Assembly: GCA_016210055.1 (NCBI GenBank) | Contig: JACQUZ010000166.1 | Coordinates: 1 to 64,000 of the forward strand | DNA: 64,000 nt | Direction: 5' to 3' | Source: Deltaproteobacteria bacterium | Lineage (GTDB): Bacteria; Myxococcota_A; Polyangia; Haliangiales; SHYZ01 | In this document: piece after piece, positions 24,428 through 32,029 of the stretch | Position numbering within the stretch: the first letter of the stretch is position 1 | Layout of the letters: each line of letters opens with the position of its first letter | The notes under the pieces: generated by a model | The model's database searches: none | Told to the model about the DNA's origin: nothing | What the model saw: only the letters and a program-made list of their open reading frames with translations | Translations under genes and position numbers: made by a program

Positions 24428-25243
24428 TCAGCAGGTCAGCAGCTTCACGGCAGCAGCCGCGGCTGCCATTCCGAACACCGACGGAACGAAAGAGGTCGAG
24501 CCCTCGACGCGCTTGCGGTGGTCGCAGTCATTGACCCCGTTCTGTCCGCCTGGGCATACGCACTCGAACCCTTCGGTGTCATAGGAAAGCGGCACGGGTG
24601 GAATCGGCTGTTCCATGGAGAACACCGCGGTGACGCCGACCGGCTTCGAGAAGGTGAGGCCGTGCTTGGTGCGGAGCATCTTGCGCACGTCCCGGGCAAA
24701 GGGATCCATTTGAGTCCGCGCGAGATCCGCGGTGCGGACGAGGGTGGGGTCGGTTCGCGCCGCCGCGCCCATCGATGAAACCAAGCGCAACTTGTCACGG
24801 ATGCAGGTGGCGATGAGGTGGGCCTTGGCGGTGATGTTGTCGATCGCATCGATGACGACATCCGGCTCGGGCACAAGAAGCCTCTGCGAAGTCGCTGGCG
24901 AATAGAACTCGGCGCGGGCCTCGATGAGTGCGTCTGGGTTGATGGCCTGCAGGCGTTCCGCCATCACCATGACCTTGGACTTGCCGAGCGTTCCCTTCAT
25001 GGCGTGCAGCTGGCGATTCACGTTGGTGACGCAGATGCGGTCAAAGTCGACCAGGATGATGCGTCCGACGCCGCTGCGTGCGAGCGCCTCGGCGGCAAAA
25101 GAGCCGACACCTCCCACGCCAAAAATGGTGACGGAAGAACGAGCGAGTCGCGACACTGCGGCTTCGCCCACGAGTCGGGCAAAACGGTCAAATCGACGGT
25201 GAACTTGGGGAGGAGTGCCCGGATTTTCCTGAACGCCTGCCAC
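24428..25243 (-). CDS. tcdA: tRNA threonylcarbamoyladenosine dehydratase (E1/ThiF-like)
   Basis: A 271-residue E1-like enzyme that uses ATP to cyclise t6A37 of tRNA to ct6A. The nucleotide loop FGVGGVGSFAAEALARSG, the acidic LVDFDRICVTNVNRQLHA, the DAIDNITAKAHLI segment and the TcdA-type C-terminus (MEQPIPPVPLSYDTEGFEC, then GSTSFVPSVFGMAAA) identify it rather than ThiF or MoeB. A conserved Cys lies in ECVCPGGQNG. It is 13 bases downstream of the tatD-like gene, probably in one transcript. Confidence 0.92.
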   Translation of the reverse strand: MAGVQENPGTPPQVHRRFDRFARLVGEAAVSRLARSSVTIFGVGGVGSFAAEALARSGVGRIILVDFDRICVTNVNRQLHAMKGTLGKSKVMVMAERLQAINPDALIEARAEFYSPATSQRLLVPEPDVVIDAIDNITAKAHLIATCIRDKLRLVSSMGAAARTDPTLVRTADLARTQMDPFARDVRKMLRTKHGLTFSKPVGVTAVFSMEQPIPPVPLSYDTEGFECVCPGGQNGVNDCDHRKRVEGSTSFVPSVFGMAAAAAAVKLLTC

Positions 25244-25256
25244 GCGAAAAGTGTAA

Positions 25257-26030
25257 TCAAAAACTCGGCAAGCGGAGGATGCGCCGTGCGTTTTCGGTTA
25301 CCCGGGTCGCCGTGAGGGCGAATTCCTCCTCGCGGGCCCGGGCCAGGCCAGCCACGATTTCGCGAAGGAATGCGGGTTCTGAGCGCTGGCGCCGGTAAGG
25401 AAATGGCGCCTGGTCCGGCGCGTCGGTCTCGGCGAGGAGAAGCTCTGCCGGCACGGCGCGCGCCGACTCGAGGGGACGCCGGGCACCTGGATACGTCACC
25501 GGGCCCGCGAGAGAAAAGGCGAATCCCAGGTCTTGGTAATAGGGAAGCAGGCTGGCGCCCCCTGAGTAGCTGTGCAGGATTCCCCCCACTTCGAAGGCGC
25601 GCTCGCGCTTGAGTAGCCCGGGGGTGACGTCGTGGGCCTTAACGACGTGCACGAGCAAGGGAAGGCGAAGCTCCCGGGCGACGCCAATCTGCGCACAGAA
25701 AAGCTTCTCCTGAAGTTCCTTGCAGGAAGTGCTTCCATCTAGACCGCATTCCCCGACAGCGACCGCACCGGTCCTGGAAATCGCCTCGGCGAGCGAGTCC
25801 ACGGCGAGTAGCTCGTCCGAGCTGACTTCGGGGACGGCCTGCGGGTGAATGCCGAGCGCCAGAAACACGTTCCCATGGCGCCCTTTTAGATTCGAGAGGT
25901 TGCCCCACGTGCTCGGACGAATGGCCGGGACCACGAGCGCCTGCACGCCTTCGGTATGGGCTCGGCGCATCACCTCGTCACGGTCTGGATCGAAGAGGGG
26001 TGAGTCCAGGTGGCAGTGGGTGTCAATCAT
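25257..26030 (-). CDS. TatD family metal-dependent hydrolase
   Basis: A 257-residue TIM-barrel metallohydrolase of the TatD DNase family. Metal ligands are visible in order: MIDTHCHLDSPLF (two His), VGECGLDG (Glu), LPLLVHVVKAH (His), GGILHSYSGG (His) and LLAETDAPDQAPFPYR (Asp). Length and motif spacing are standard. Family members have 3'-exonuclease activity in DNA repair and RNA or DNA turnover. It lies immediately upstream of tcdA on the same strand. Confidence 0.92.
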   Translation of the reverse strand: MIDTHCHLDSPLFDPDRDEVMRRAHTEGVQALVVPAIRPSTWGNLSNLKGRHGNVFLALGIHPQAVPEVSSDELLAVDSLAEAISRTGAVAVGECGLDGSTSCKELQEKLFCAQIGVARELRLPLLVHVVKAHDVTPGLLKRERAFEVGGILHSYSGGASLLPYYQDLGFAFSLAGPVTYPGARRPLESARAVPAELLLAETDAPDQAPFPYRRQRSEPAFLREIVAGLARAREEEFALTATRVTENARRILRLPSF

Positions 26031-26054
26031 GGATGTCGCTTTGGGAATAGAGCA

Positions 26055-26083
26055 GCACGTTGCTCATCTTATGAGCAATGTGC
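26055..26083. promoter_or_regulatory. Imperfect 13-bp inverted repeat (terminator- or operator-like)
   Basis: GCACGTTGCTCAT at 26055-26067 pairs with ATGAGCAATGTGC at 26071-26083 around a 3-base loop, with one G-T mismatch. It lies between the end of the lipoprotein gene at 26095 and the tatD start at 26030, both on the minus strand. No T-tract follows on either strand, so a protein-binding site or a factor-assisted terminator is as likely as an intrinsic terminator. Confidence 0.5.
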
Positions 26084-26094
26084 GAGCACTCCAG

Positions 26095-27000
26095 CTAGCG
26101 AATTCCAAGTACATGCGCGGGGACGCCGGTGCCAGCAAACGCCACCGAGTAGCCGTCTTTGATCCGGGGATCGCAGGCGCACTCACTCCCGTCGATGTGC
26201 GTGCCGTCCCCATCCACGCAGGCGATCACGTGCGTGCCATTTCCGAGTACCTGCTCGAGTCCATCGCCATCTCGGTCAATGTCCGGCGACCGGTCCCAGG
26301 AGTTCGCCAGCTGATCCAGGAACGTGCCACTGCCGCCGCCAGGGAATATCGCCCTAGACAAGCCGCACATGGTCCAGACTGCGCCAGCCTCAAGGTGTAG
26401 GGTCCTAAGATCATCATCCACGCGAAGCTCGAGACGCGCGTCGACGAACTCGACCGTGCCGACGCCAGGTCGGACGAAGCTCCAATACGGCATTTCGCCG
26501 TACACCGTCCGGCCGAGAATCGTGGCGTTCGGGAACGCGCTCGTCGGCTCGCAATTGACGTCAAACTGCTCCGCCGGGACGAAAAAGTTGCCACCGCCCG
26601 TCACGTTGTTCGTCGGATCTGGCGGGTCGTCCGCGTCTGAGCCACTGAAGAACGCCACTCGAACTCTTGTCCTTTCGGGCGACGTCCTGCCGCCCCAGCC
26701 GCCGATGTCCCAGATATAAAACGTCTCTCCCTTGGCGATGGACTCCACCCAGCCATCGTTGGCCGCAACGCCCAGGAACCCGAGCCCGTTGTCCGCCTTG
26801 GAGTCGTTGTTCAGGTCAAACCCCTCGTCGGGACCACGAATCGCGAAGGTGTCCATGATCCAGTTCTTGTCGAACTGGTAGCTGCACGAGGAGACGTCAC
26901 CCGCGTCCGGATTCGAGGACGGGGATTCGGGGGGCGAGCTCTCGATCATGCAGCCGAGCGGACCCAGGGCGAGCACCATGGCTCTAACGATGCGGGACAC
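26095..27000 (-). CDS. Putative lipoprotein of unknown function with Asp-rich calcium-like motifs
   Basis: A 301-residue exported protein starting at GTG 27000 (ATG at 26979 is possible). The N-terminus ALGPLGC resembles a lipobox with Cys17, followed by a Ser/Pro-rich linker. Residues about 44-300 hold a beta-rich domain with many Asp/Asn and Gly/Trp, including DLNNDSKADNG, DIDRDGDGLEQV and CVDGDGTHIDG, which look like EF-hand/thrombospondin-type calcium loops. Six or more Cys may form disulfides. I do not recognise the family. Neighbours (tatD, kinase-SUMF1) give no functional hint. Confidence 0.75.
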   Translation of the reverse strand: MSRIVRAMVLALGPLGCMIESSPPESPSSNPDAGDVSSCSYQFDKNWIMDTFAIRGPDEGFDLNNDSKADNGLGFLGVAANDGWVESIAKGETFYIWDIGGWGGRTSPERTRVRVAFFSGSDADDPPDPTNNVTGGGNFFVPAEQFDVNCEPTSAFPNATILGRTVYGEMPYWSFVRPGVGTVEFVDARLELRVDDDLRTLHLEAGAVWTMCGLSRAIFPGGGSGTFLDQLANSWDRSPDIDRDGDGLEQVLGNGTHVIACVDGDGTHIDGSECACDPRIKDGYSVAFAGTGVPAHVLGIR

Positions 27001-27104
27001 GCTTCAACCTGCCAGCAAGACGCATGCCGGCGCGATGGCGGGGCAATTTCGTGAAAACGCTCGGCGGGAATCTGCGGGAATGCCCCAGGCTGCCGAAAAC
27101 CAGC

Positions 27105-28859
27105 TCAGAAGGCCCCGCGCGCGCACCGGAAGCCACCCCAGGCCATCCGGAAGTGCGGTTCGAACCCCGTGCGTGCATAGGTTCGAAGGGCGCGCACACC
27201 ATCCATCCAGGATCCGCCTCGCATCACGAACACGGGGCGGTCCGCCCATCGCGTGTTCCTCGGATTGCGCGAAGGACCGTCGGCGTAGAACTCCGGGTCA
27301 TCGGCGTCTTCACACCATTCCCACGTGTTGCCGGCCAGGTCGAGAATGCCGTACGGGGAAGCTCCATCTTGGAACTGCCCTACTGGCGTCGTGCCGCCGT
27401 ACTTCTTGCCGAAATTGGCGTTGGAAAGACCGGGCTCCGCACGTCCCCACGGAAACCGCCGGCCATCTGTGCCGCGCGCAGCCTTCTCCCATTCGGCTTC
27501 GGTCGGAAGACGCTTCCCAGCCCACGCGGAGTACGCGGCTGCGTCCCAACGCGATACGTTGGCGACCGGGTGGTTTTCAAGGCCCGAAGGAACTTGTCCT
27601 CCCTGCCAATGCGCCAGGAATCGATGGGCATTGGGATCGGTTGGCCGGTAGCCCGTGACCGAGACGAACTTGTGGAACTGCGCGTTCGTGACCGGCATGC
27701 GGTCTAGGTAGAAGGCGTCAAGATGGACGACGCGACGCTTGGGACCCATCGCGAATGGTCCCGCAGGAATGAGGACCGCCTCGGTGCCATCCGATTCGCG
27801 GATTACGGGATCGAGCTGGGGCTCCGGACCAGACGCGGGGGCTACCCTCGGAGTTTCTTTTCCAAGCGCCACGTCGAGACGCTCCCGGAACTCGGCACAG
27901 CTCGAGGGACGGGCAGCAGGATCTTTTGCGAGGGCATCGAGAATCAGGCGTTCGAGGGATGCCGGGATGTCCGGCCGGTGAACGGACGGTGGCTTTGGCG
28001 CCTCCGTGACGTGCGCCATCATCAGGGCGAAGTGGTTGTCGCTCTGAAACGGCGTGAATCCGGTGCAAAGCTGATACAAGGTCACCCCGAGCGAGTAGAT
28101 ATCCGAGCGGTGGTCCGCCGCCTGGGGGTTCTTCACCTGCTCCGGGGACATGTAGCGGCACGTGCCCAAGAACGCACCACTCACGGTGTAAGTCGTGCAC
28201 TCGAGCAACTTGGCGATGCCAAAGTCGACAATCTTGGGCTGGAGGCCCGATGGCCCGGTCTTGAGGAGGATGTTGTCGGGCTTGAGGTCACGGTGAACGA
28301 TCCCCAGGCGGTGGCCCTCCTGCATGGCATCCAGGATGTCGGCCAAGAAGCCAGCTATCTCGTCGAACGGTATCTTTCCACGCCACTTGCCTAGGTGCTG
28401 GGTGAGCGTGGGCCCATCGATGAATTCCATCACGATCGCGAGCAGGTAGTCGTGTGAAAGGAAGTCGTAGACGGTAACCACGTTGTGGTGGCTCCACGAC
28501 CGAAGCACCTTGGCCTCGCGCGCAAACCGGCGCCTTATTTCCACATCACCCGAGAGGTTGGCGTGCAAGCACTTGAGCGCCACCACTCGGTCGCGCGCAC
28601 GATCATGGGCCCGATAGACGACGCCCATGCCTCCTTCGCCCAGCACTGACTCGATCGTGTAGACCGACGAAAGGACGGTTCCTGGGAGGAGCCGCATGGG
28701 CGGGAGTGGGCGCTCACTCGCGGCCTCCGGTACCTTGTGCCTCGGTTCGACATGAGTCGCGACCCCGAGGCCGCAGCCCGGACAGAAACGCGCACCCACG
28801 GGGAGTAGGGCGCGACACGCCTGACAGGTCGGATTGTCCTCCATGGGTGGGTCGCCCAT
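27105..28859 (-). CDS. Ser/Thr kinase fused to SUMF1-like (FGE-sulfatase fold) domain
   Basis: 584 residues. Residues 12-30 form a zinc ribbon (CQACRALLPVGARFCPGCG). A complete Hanks kinase follows (about 65-330): GEGGMGVVYRAHD, VALKCLH, HRDLKPDN, VDFGIAK and YMSPEQ. The C-terminal ~220 residues have the formylglycine-generating-enzyme fold (IPAGPFAMGPK, VTNAQFHKFV, LPTEAEWEKAARG, GNTWEWCED, RGGSWMDGVR). The two Cys that bind copper in true FGE, after RGGS, are absent (Asp and Leu there), so sulfatase activation is unlikely and ligand binding is more plausible. No transmembrane helix is seen, so it appears cytosolic. Confidence 0.9.
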   Translation of the reverse strand: MGDPPMEDNPTCQACRALLPVGARFCPGCGLGVATHVEPRHKVPEAASERPLPPMRLLPGTVLSSVYTIESVLGEGGMGVVYRAHDRARDRVVALKCLHANLSGDVEIRRRFAREAKVLRSWSHHNVVTVYDFLSHDYLLAIVMEFIDGPTLTQHLGKWRGKIPFDEIAGFLADILDAMQEGHRLGIVHRDLKPDNILLKTGPSGLQPKIVDFGIAKLLECTTYTVSGAFLGTCRYMSPEQVKNPQAADHRSDIYSLGVTLYQLCTGFTPFQSDNHFALMMAHVTEAPKPPSVHRPDIPASLERLILDALAKDPAARPSSCAEFRERLDVALGKETPRVAPASGPEPQLDPVIRESDGTEAVLIPAGPFAMGPKRRVVHLDAFYLDRMPVTNAQFHKFVSVTGYRPTDPNAHRFLAHWQGGQVPSGLENHPVANVSRWDAAAYSAWAGKRLPTEAEWEKAARGTDGRRFPWGRAEPGLSNANFGKKYGGTTPVGQFQDGASPYGILDLAGNTWEWCEDADDPEFYADGPSRNPRNTRWADRPVFVMRGGSWMDGVRALRTYARTGFEPHFRMAWGGFRCARGAF

Positions 28860-29042
28860 GATGGCGTCTTTTTATCACATGGCGGAACCCGCACGTGCCC
28901 TCGCTGCCTGCGGGCAACGGCGGACTGGGACATGTTCTGATTTCCCATGGAAATCTACTAGGATGGCGAGCACCAGGTCGGTGGCGCCGAGAACTCGCTT
29001 GACTTGGTGCCGGAGGTTCGTTAGAGATGACGAGTGGCGTGA

Positions 29043-29063
29043 AAATGAAAGTCGTTTTCATTT
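29043..29063. promoter_or_regulatory. Candidate operator: AAATGAAA-N5-TTTCATTT palindrome
   Basis: A perfect 8+8 palindrome with 5-base spacer (AAATGAAA gtcgt TTTCATTT), strikingly A/T-rich for this genome, 36 bases upstream of the first small Cys-motif gene. The wider half-site GAAAATGAA resembles the GATAATGAA half of the Fur-like box upstream of tonB, so a Fur-family metal regulator is the leading candidate. This is inference from sequence only. Confidence 0.55.
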
Positions 29064-29098
29064 CTGACACCCAGCAACCCAACAAGGAGAAGGGCGCA

Positions 29099-29287
29099 AT
29101 GCACGAGCCCACGCCCCCATGGTTCCCCTGCACGATCTCGCAATGCCCCAATGGATGCATTTGCCTGCAGTTTGGAATGGCGATGATTCACCTTCCGCGC
29201 GGGGAGTTCGCGAGCTTCGTGGCCAAGGCCGTTGAAGCCTTGCAGTCGATTGAGGGGCACAAGCCAGCGGTGGAGATGTGCAACTGA
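29099..29287 (+). CDS. Small Cys-rich protein (paralogue A)
   Basis: A 62-residue protein. ATG 29099 is chosen because aaggag lies at ideal spacing before it; longer frames would read through the operator palindrome. The core motif is FPCTISQCPNGCICLQFG, followed by a short strand and an amphipathic helix (GEFASFVAKAVEALQS). The pattern C-x4-C-x2-G-x-I-x-[LV] recurs in the next gene, so the two are related. Metal or cluster binding is possible from the Cys spacing. No known family is recognised. It is first of a three-gene run ending at 29979. Confidence 0.65.
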   Translation: MHEPTPPWFPCTISQCPNGCICLQFGMAMIHLPRGEFASFVAKAVEALQSIEGHKPAVEMCN

Positions 29288-29299
29288 AAGGTGGTTCCG

Positions 29300-29578
29300 G
29301 TGACGCGAAAGGTCTGCACCAAAGAGACGTTGGCCAGGGGTCCGCTTTGTTCCGTGGAGCTGTGCTCGTGCGGCGCCATCCATGTCCTGGTCTGCTCGAG
29401 CACGCTTTCTACCGACGACAGCGCCGGAAGAGTCATCGCTGAGACTCTCGACGAGGCCATGGAGACGCTGCTCCTGCGCGAGCTTGGCTTGATCAGGGGG
29501 AGCCTGCCAGGCTCCGCGTTCGATGCCGTGCGCGAAGGCGGTGCAGAAGAGGCCGCCATCGAACGAGGTGCACCGTGA
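29300..29578 (+). CDS. Small Cys-motif protein (paralogue B)
   Basis: A 92-residue protein starting at GTG 29300, behind ggtgg; GTG 29291 is an alternative. The core LCSVELCSCGAIHVLVCSS repeats the C-x4-C-x2-G-x-I-x-[LV] pattern of the preceding protein and is followed by a helix (GRVIAETLDEAMETLLLREL). The similarity implies an ancient duplication. It begins 12 bases after the previous stop, and its own stop overlaps the next gene start (gtga). Function unknown; membership of a metal-responsive operon is inferred from the upstream palindrome. Confidence 0.6.
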   Translation: MTRKVCTKETLARGPLCSVELCSCGAIHVLVCSSTLSTDDSAGRVIAETLDEAMETLLLRELGLIRGSLPGSAFDAVREGGAEEAAIERGAP

Positions 29579-29979
29579 GCGACTCGCTTGGGGATTGGCC
29601 CCTTCCTCCGCACGATCCGCGCGAGCGCGTGGTTATCGCCGAGACGCATGGCTGGGAAGTGCGGATGTTTGCCACCGACGACATCAAGCACGTGTACTTC
29701 TCACCCCGGGGACTCCTGCACTTGCAGCTTTGGCATGCCGGGCATCGCCTATCGGTGCTGACCCCGTCGAGGTTGACGCTCGGTCATTTTGAAGCGTATC
29801 CCGTGCGAGGATGGAAGTACCGCCCGCCGGACTACGAAACGTTGAAGCGCGAGCTCAAGGTCGAGCTCAAGGTAGGCCTTCCGCCCCAGGCAGAAGTCAA
29901 GGCCCTCCAGCGTTGGTTCGTGCACCGATACGAGGTCGAAGCCGAACGTAAAGGTGAGCGCACTGCGGAGGGCGGATAG
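29575..29979 (+). CDS. Conserved-looking hypothetical protein, 134 aa
   Basis: Starts at GTG 29575, overlapping the previous stop by 4 bases, so translation is coupled. The protein is soluble, with a beta-rich N-terminal half (VVIAETHGWEVRMFATDD, HLQLWHAGHRLSVLT) and a charged helical C-terminus (LKRELKVELKVG, ALQRWFVHRYEVEAE). No catalytic motif or signal peptide is visible and I do not recognise the family. Coupling to the two small Cys proteins suggests a shared process. Confidence 0.6.
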   Translation: MSDSLGDWPLPPHDPRERVVIAETHGWEVRMFATDDIKHVYFSPRGLLHLQLWHAGHRLSVLTPSRLTLGHFEAYPVRGWKYRPPDYETLKRELKVELKVGLPPQAEVKALQRWFVHRYEVEAERKGERTAEGG

Positions 29980-30002
29980 CGCGCGTGCATGGTTCGGCGA
30001 CC

Positions 30003-30034
30003 CGACAGGCGTGGTTGGGCACGCCTCCCTGTCG
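30003..30034 (+). terminator. Hairpin after the small-protein operon (no T-run)
   Basis: CGACAGG-CGTG at 30003-30013 pairs with CACG (30020-30023) and CCTGTCG (30028-30034), with a 6-base loop and a 4-base bulge. It lies 24 bases after the stop at 29979. The lack of a T-tract makes it at best a weak or factor-assisted terminator. Confidence 0.35.
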
Positions 30035-30056
30035 TGGTCACAAGTTACCAGCGACC

Positions 30057-30166
30057 GGGCAGCGGCAGCAGTGCCGGCAGCACCATGGCCCACGGGCCGT
30101 CCTCTCATGTCATCTCTGGGCAAGCATGACGTGACCGGAATGCTGCCGCTGCCCAGGTCTCCTGGG
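30057..30166 (+). promoter_or_regulatory. Structured leader with competing hairpins upstream of chelatase-like gene
   Basis: GGGCAGCGGCAGCA (30057-30070) is perfectly complementary to TGCTGCCGCTGCCC (30141-30154), enclosing 70 bases. The last three bases of that arm also begin a second perfect hairpin, CCCAGG-tct-CCTGGG (30152-30166), so the two structures exclude each other. The chelatase-like gene starts at 30218. The layout fits an attenuator or riboswitch-like switch. I see no cobalamin B12-box or other known riboswitch core. Confidence 0.45.
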
Positions 30167-30217
30167 TCGGGCTACACGAGGGAGTGGGAGAGACCTAGCT
30201 TTTCCTAAGAGGGAGAA

Positions 30218-31960
30218 ATGAAACGACGACTTTCGTGGGCTCTTTGGTTCTTGTCGATTGCGGGCTGTGCCACGGCAAGCAGCACGGCGCAGCGATGCCC
30301 CTGCTCGACAGGGCCGGGCGCCGAACGGGTGCCATCCCATGAAACAGGTGTGGGGTTCGTAGTCGTGACGCCCGATCGGGGCTTCATGGGGAACACCGAG
30401 GTGGAGGACGCCTTCTCCGTGCTGCAAAAAGAGCACAATTCCGCCTTTGCGGTAGTCACGGACCAGCGGACGAGCAGTGACCTCGCGACCGCACTTCGCA
30501 AGGTCGCGGACCGCGGTGCAAGGCGCGCCGTCGTGCTGCCGTTCTTCCTCTCTTCGGAAGCGAAGTTCTTGCTGTTGCAGCGGCTCGTCACAGAGGAGCG
30601 TTGGCCCATCCCCATCACGCTGGCTCGTCCGTTTGGCCAAAGCTATCTAGCTATCGAGGTTCTTGCGGACCGCCTGCAGGCCATCCGCGAGCCCAAGGGG
30701 CGCAGGGTCGTCATCGTAGGCCACGGCGCAGAGCCATCGTCCGTGGCGCTGCAGGAGGCCGAGCTTCAGCGCATGGCAAACCAGGCATCCGAGGGGTTTG
30801 GTTTCGAGTCGGTTCAGGTCTTGTCATGGCCCGAGCTGGACAAAGAAGACGGGCAGGACGACCACGTCAAGGCAGCACTCAGCGAGCGCCTCAAAGGAGC
30901 CCCACGACCCGTGGTCGTCCCATTTCACCTGGGGTGGAAGCTCGACTCCATGATGTCCTTCACGGCTCTCTTGACCGAACAGGTGAAGGGTCTTGCGGAG
31001 ATCGTCGATGTCGATGTGACCCCGCACTCCGCCGTCGGAACCTGGATGCTCCGGGAGGCCAGGCGGCAACTTGCGCTCCGCGACGAAGACGTTGGCGTGG
31101 TGCTGCTTGCCCACGGGTCGGATTACGAGTGGAACGAGACGATGTGGAGCTCGGTGGCTCCCTTGGCTTCCCGTTTTAAAATCGAGCCTGCCTTCTGCAT
31201 GGCCGATCCCCCGTTGGTGGAAAGGGCGGTGAGGAGGCTGGAAGCCCGAGGAGCACGTGCCATCGTGATCGTGCGGGTGTTCGGGCTGGCGAGGAGCTTC
31301 GAGCGCGACATCGAACGAATGATTGGATGGGACGTGGAAGGTCGAGCTCCATCTGGCCAGGGCGTGCACGAAGGCCACCGAGGGCCGCCTCGTCCGGGCT
31401 ATCAGACAGCGGGTGGCCACGGCAACGGTAGACACGGGCGCGCGGGGCCCGTGCCGAGAATTCGTGCCAGCGTGCCAATGGTTACCGTAGGAGGGCTCGA
31501 GGACGCTCCGTATTTCGCTGATGCGCTGCTCGATCGGGCGTTATCCCTGTCCAAGGACCCGGCGCGCGAAACCGTCATCTTGGTCGCCCATGGGGCCGGG
31601 CCCGATGCGGTCAATGACCACTGGCGTGATGTGCTGGCGTCTATCGCCCAGCGGATCCGGTCGGGGAGGGGAGCTCAATTCCGTGCCGTCAAGGTGGGAA
31701 CCTGGCGCGAGGACTGGCCGGTGAAGCGCGAGCCCGAGGTTGCTGCCATCCGACGCATGGTAGAGGAAGCAACTCGAGACGGGGGGAGGGCGATCGTGAT
31801 ACCAGCCCGAACAACTGGGGTGGGGCCAGAGAAGAGGTTTCTCGCAGGCCTCCCGGTCGAAATCGGGACCGGATTTGCTCCGCACCCTCTCTTTGAGCGG
31901 TGGTTCGAGGAGCAAGTGCGCTTGGGAATCTTGCGCTTGTCGGGTGCTGCTGCTCGGTAA
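30218..31960 (+). CDS. Lipoprotein with repeated CbiX/sirohydrochlorin-chelatase-like modules
   Basis: 580 residues, with ribosome site gagggag before ATG 30218 and lipobox SIAGC (Cys17), so the product should be exported and lipid-anchored. Several half-domains of the CbiX fold are visible, marked by VVIVGHGAEPSS, VVLLAHGSDYEW and VILVAHGAGPDA plus a first copy near GVGFVVVTPDRG. CbiX-type chelatases insert Co or Fe into sirohydrochlorin in the cytosol, so an exported form is odd; metal or tetrapyrrole binding outside the membrane is an alternative. Residues about 375-415 are Gly/His/Arg-rich with atypical codon use (see findings). The neighbouring nitrate/nitrite reductase genes need molybdenum cofactor and sirohaem. 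Confidence 0.75.
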   Translation: MKRRLSWALWFLSIAGCATASSTAQRCPCSTGPGAERVPSHETGVGFVVVTPDRGFMGNTEVEDAFSVLQKEHNSAFAVVTDQRTSSDLATALRKVADRGARRAVVLPFFLSSEAKFLLLQRLVTEERWPIPITLARPFGQSYLAIEVLADRLQAIREPKGRRVVIVGHGAEPSSVALQEAELQRMANQASEGFGFESVQVLSWPELDKEDGQDDHVKAALSERLKGAPRPVVVPFHLGWKLDSMMSFTALLTEQVKGLAEIVDVDVTPHSAVGTWMLREARRQLALRDEDVGVVLLAHGSDYEWNETMWSSVAPLASRFKIEPAFCMADPPLVERAVRRLEARGARAIVIVRVFGLARSFERDIERMIGWDVEGRAPSGQGVHEGHRGPPRPGYQTAGGHGNGRHGRAGPVPRIRASVPMVTVGGLEDAPYFADALLDRALSLSKDPARETVILVAHGAGPDAVNDHWRDVLASIAQRIRSGRGAQFRAVKVGTWREDWPVKREPEVAAIRRMVEEATRDGGRAIVIPARTTGVGPEKRFLAGLPVEIGTGFAPHPLFERWFEEQVRLGILRLSGAAAR

Positions 31961-32029
31961 TTCACATCAGCCAAGCATTAACTCGAAAGAAACCCTTGAG
32001 AAACACGCGAGCGGTACGCTTCCTCATGA

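Noticed and set aside
29980-30217. Cobalamin riboswitch ahead of the CbiX-like gene
   Set aside because: No B12-box or matching core helices; only generic hairpins are seen.
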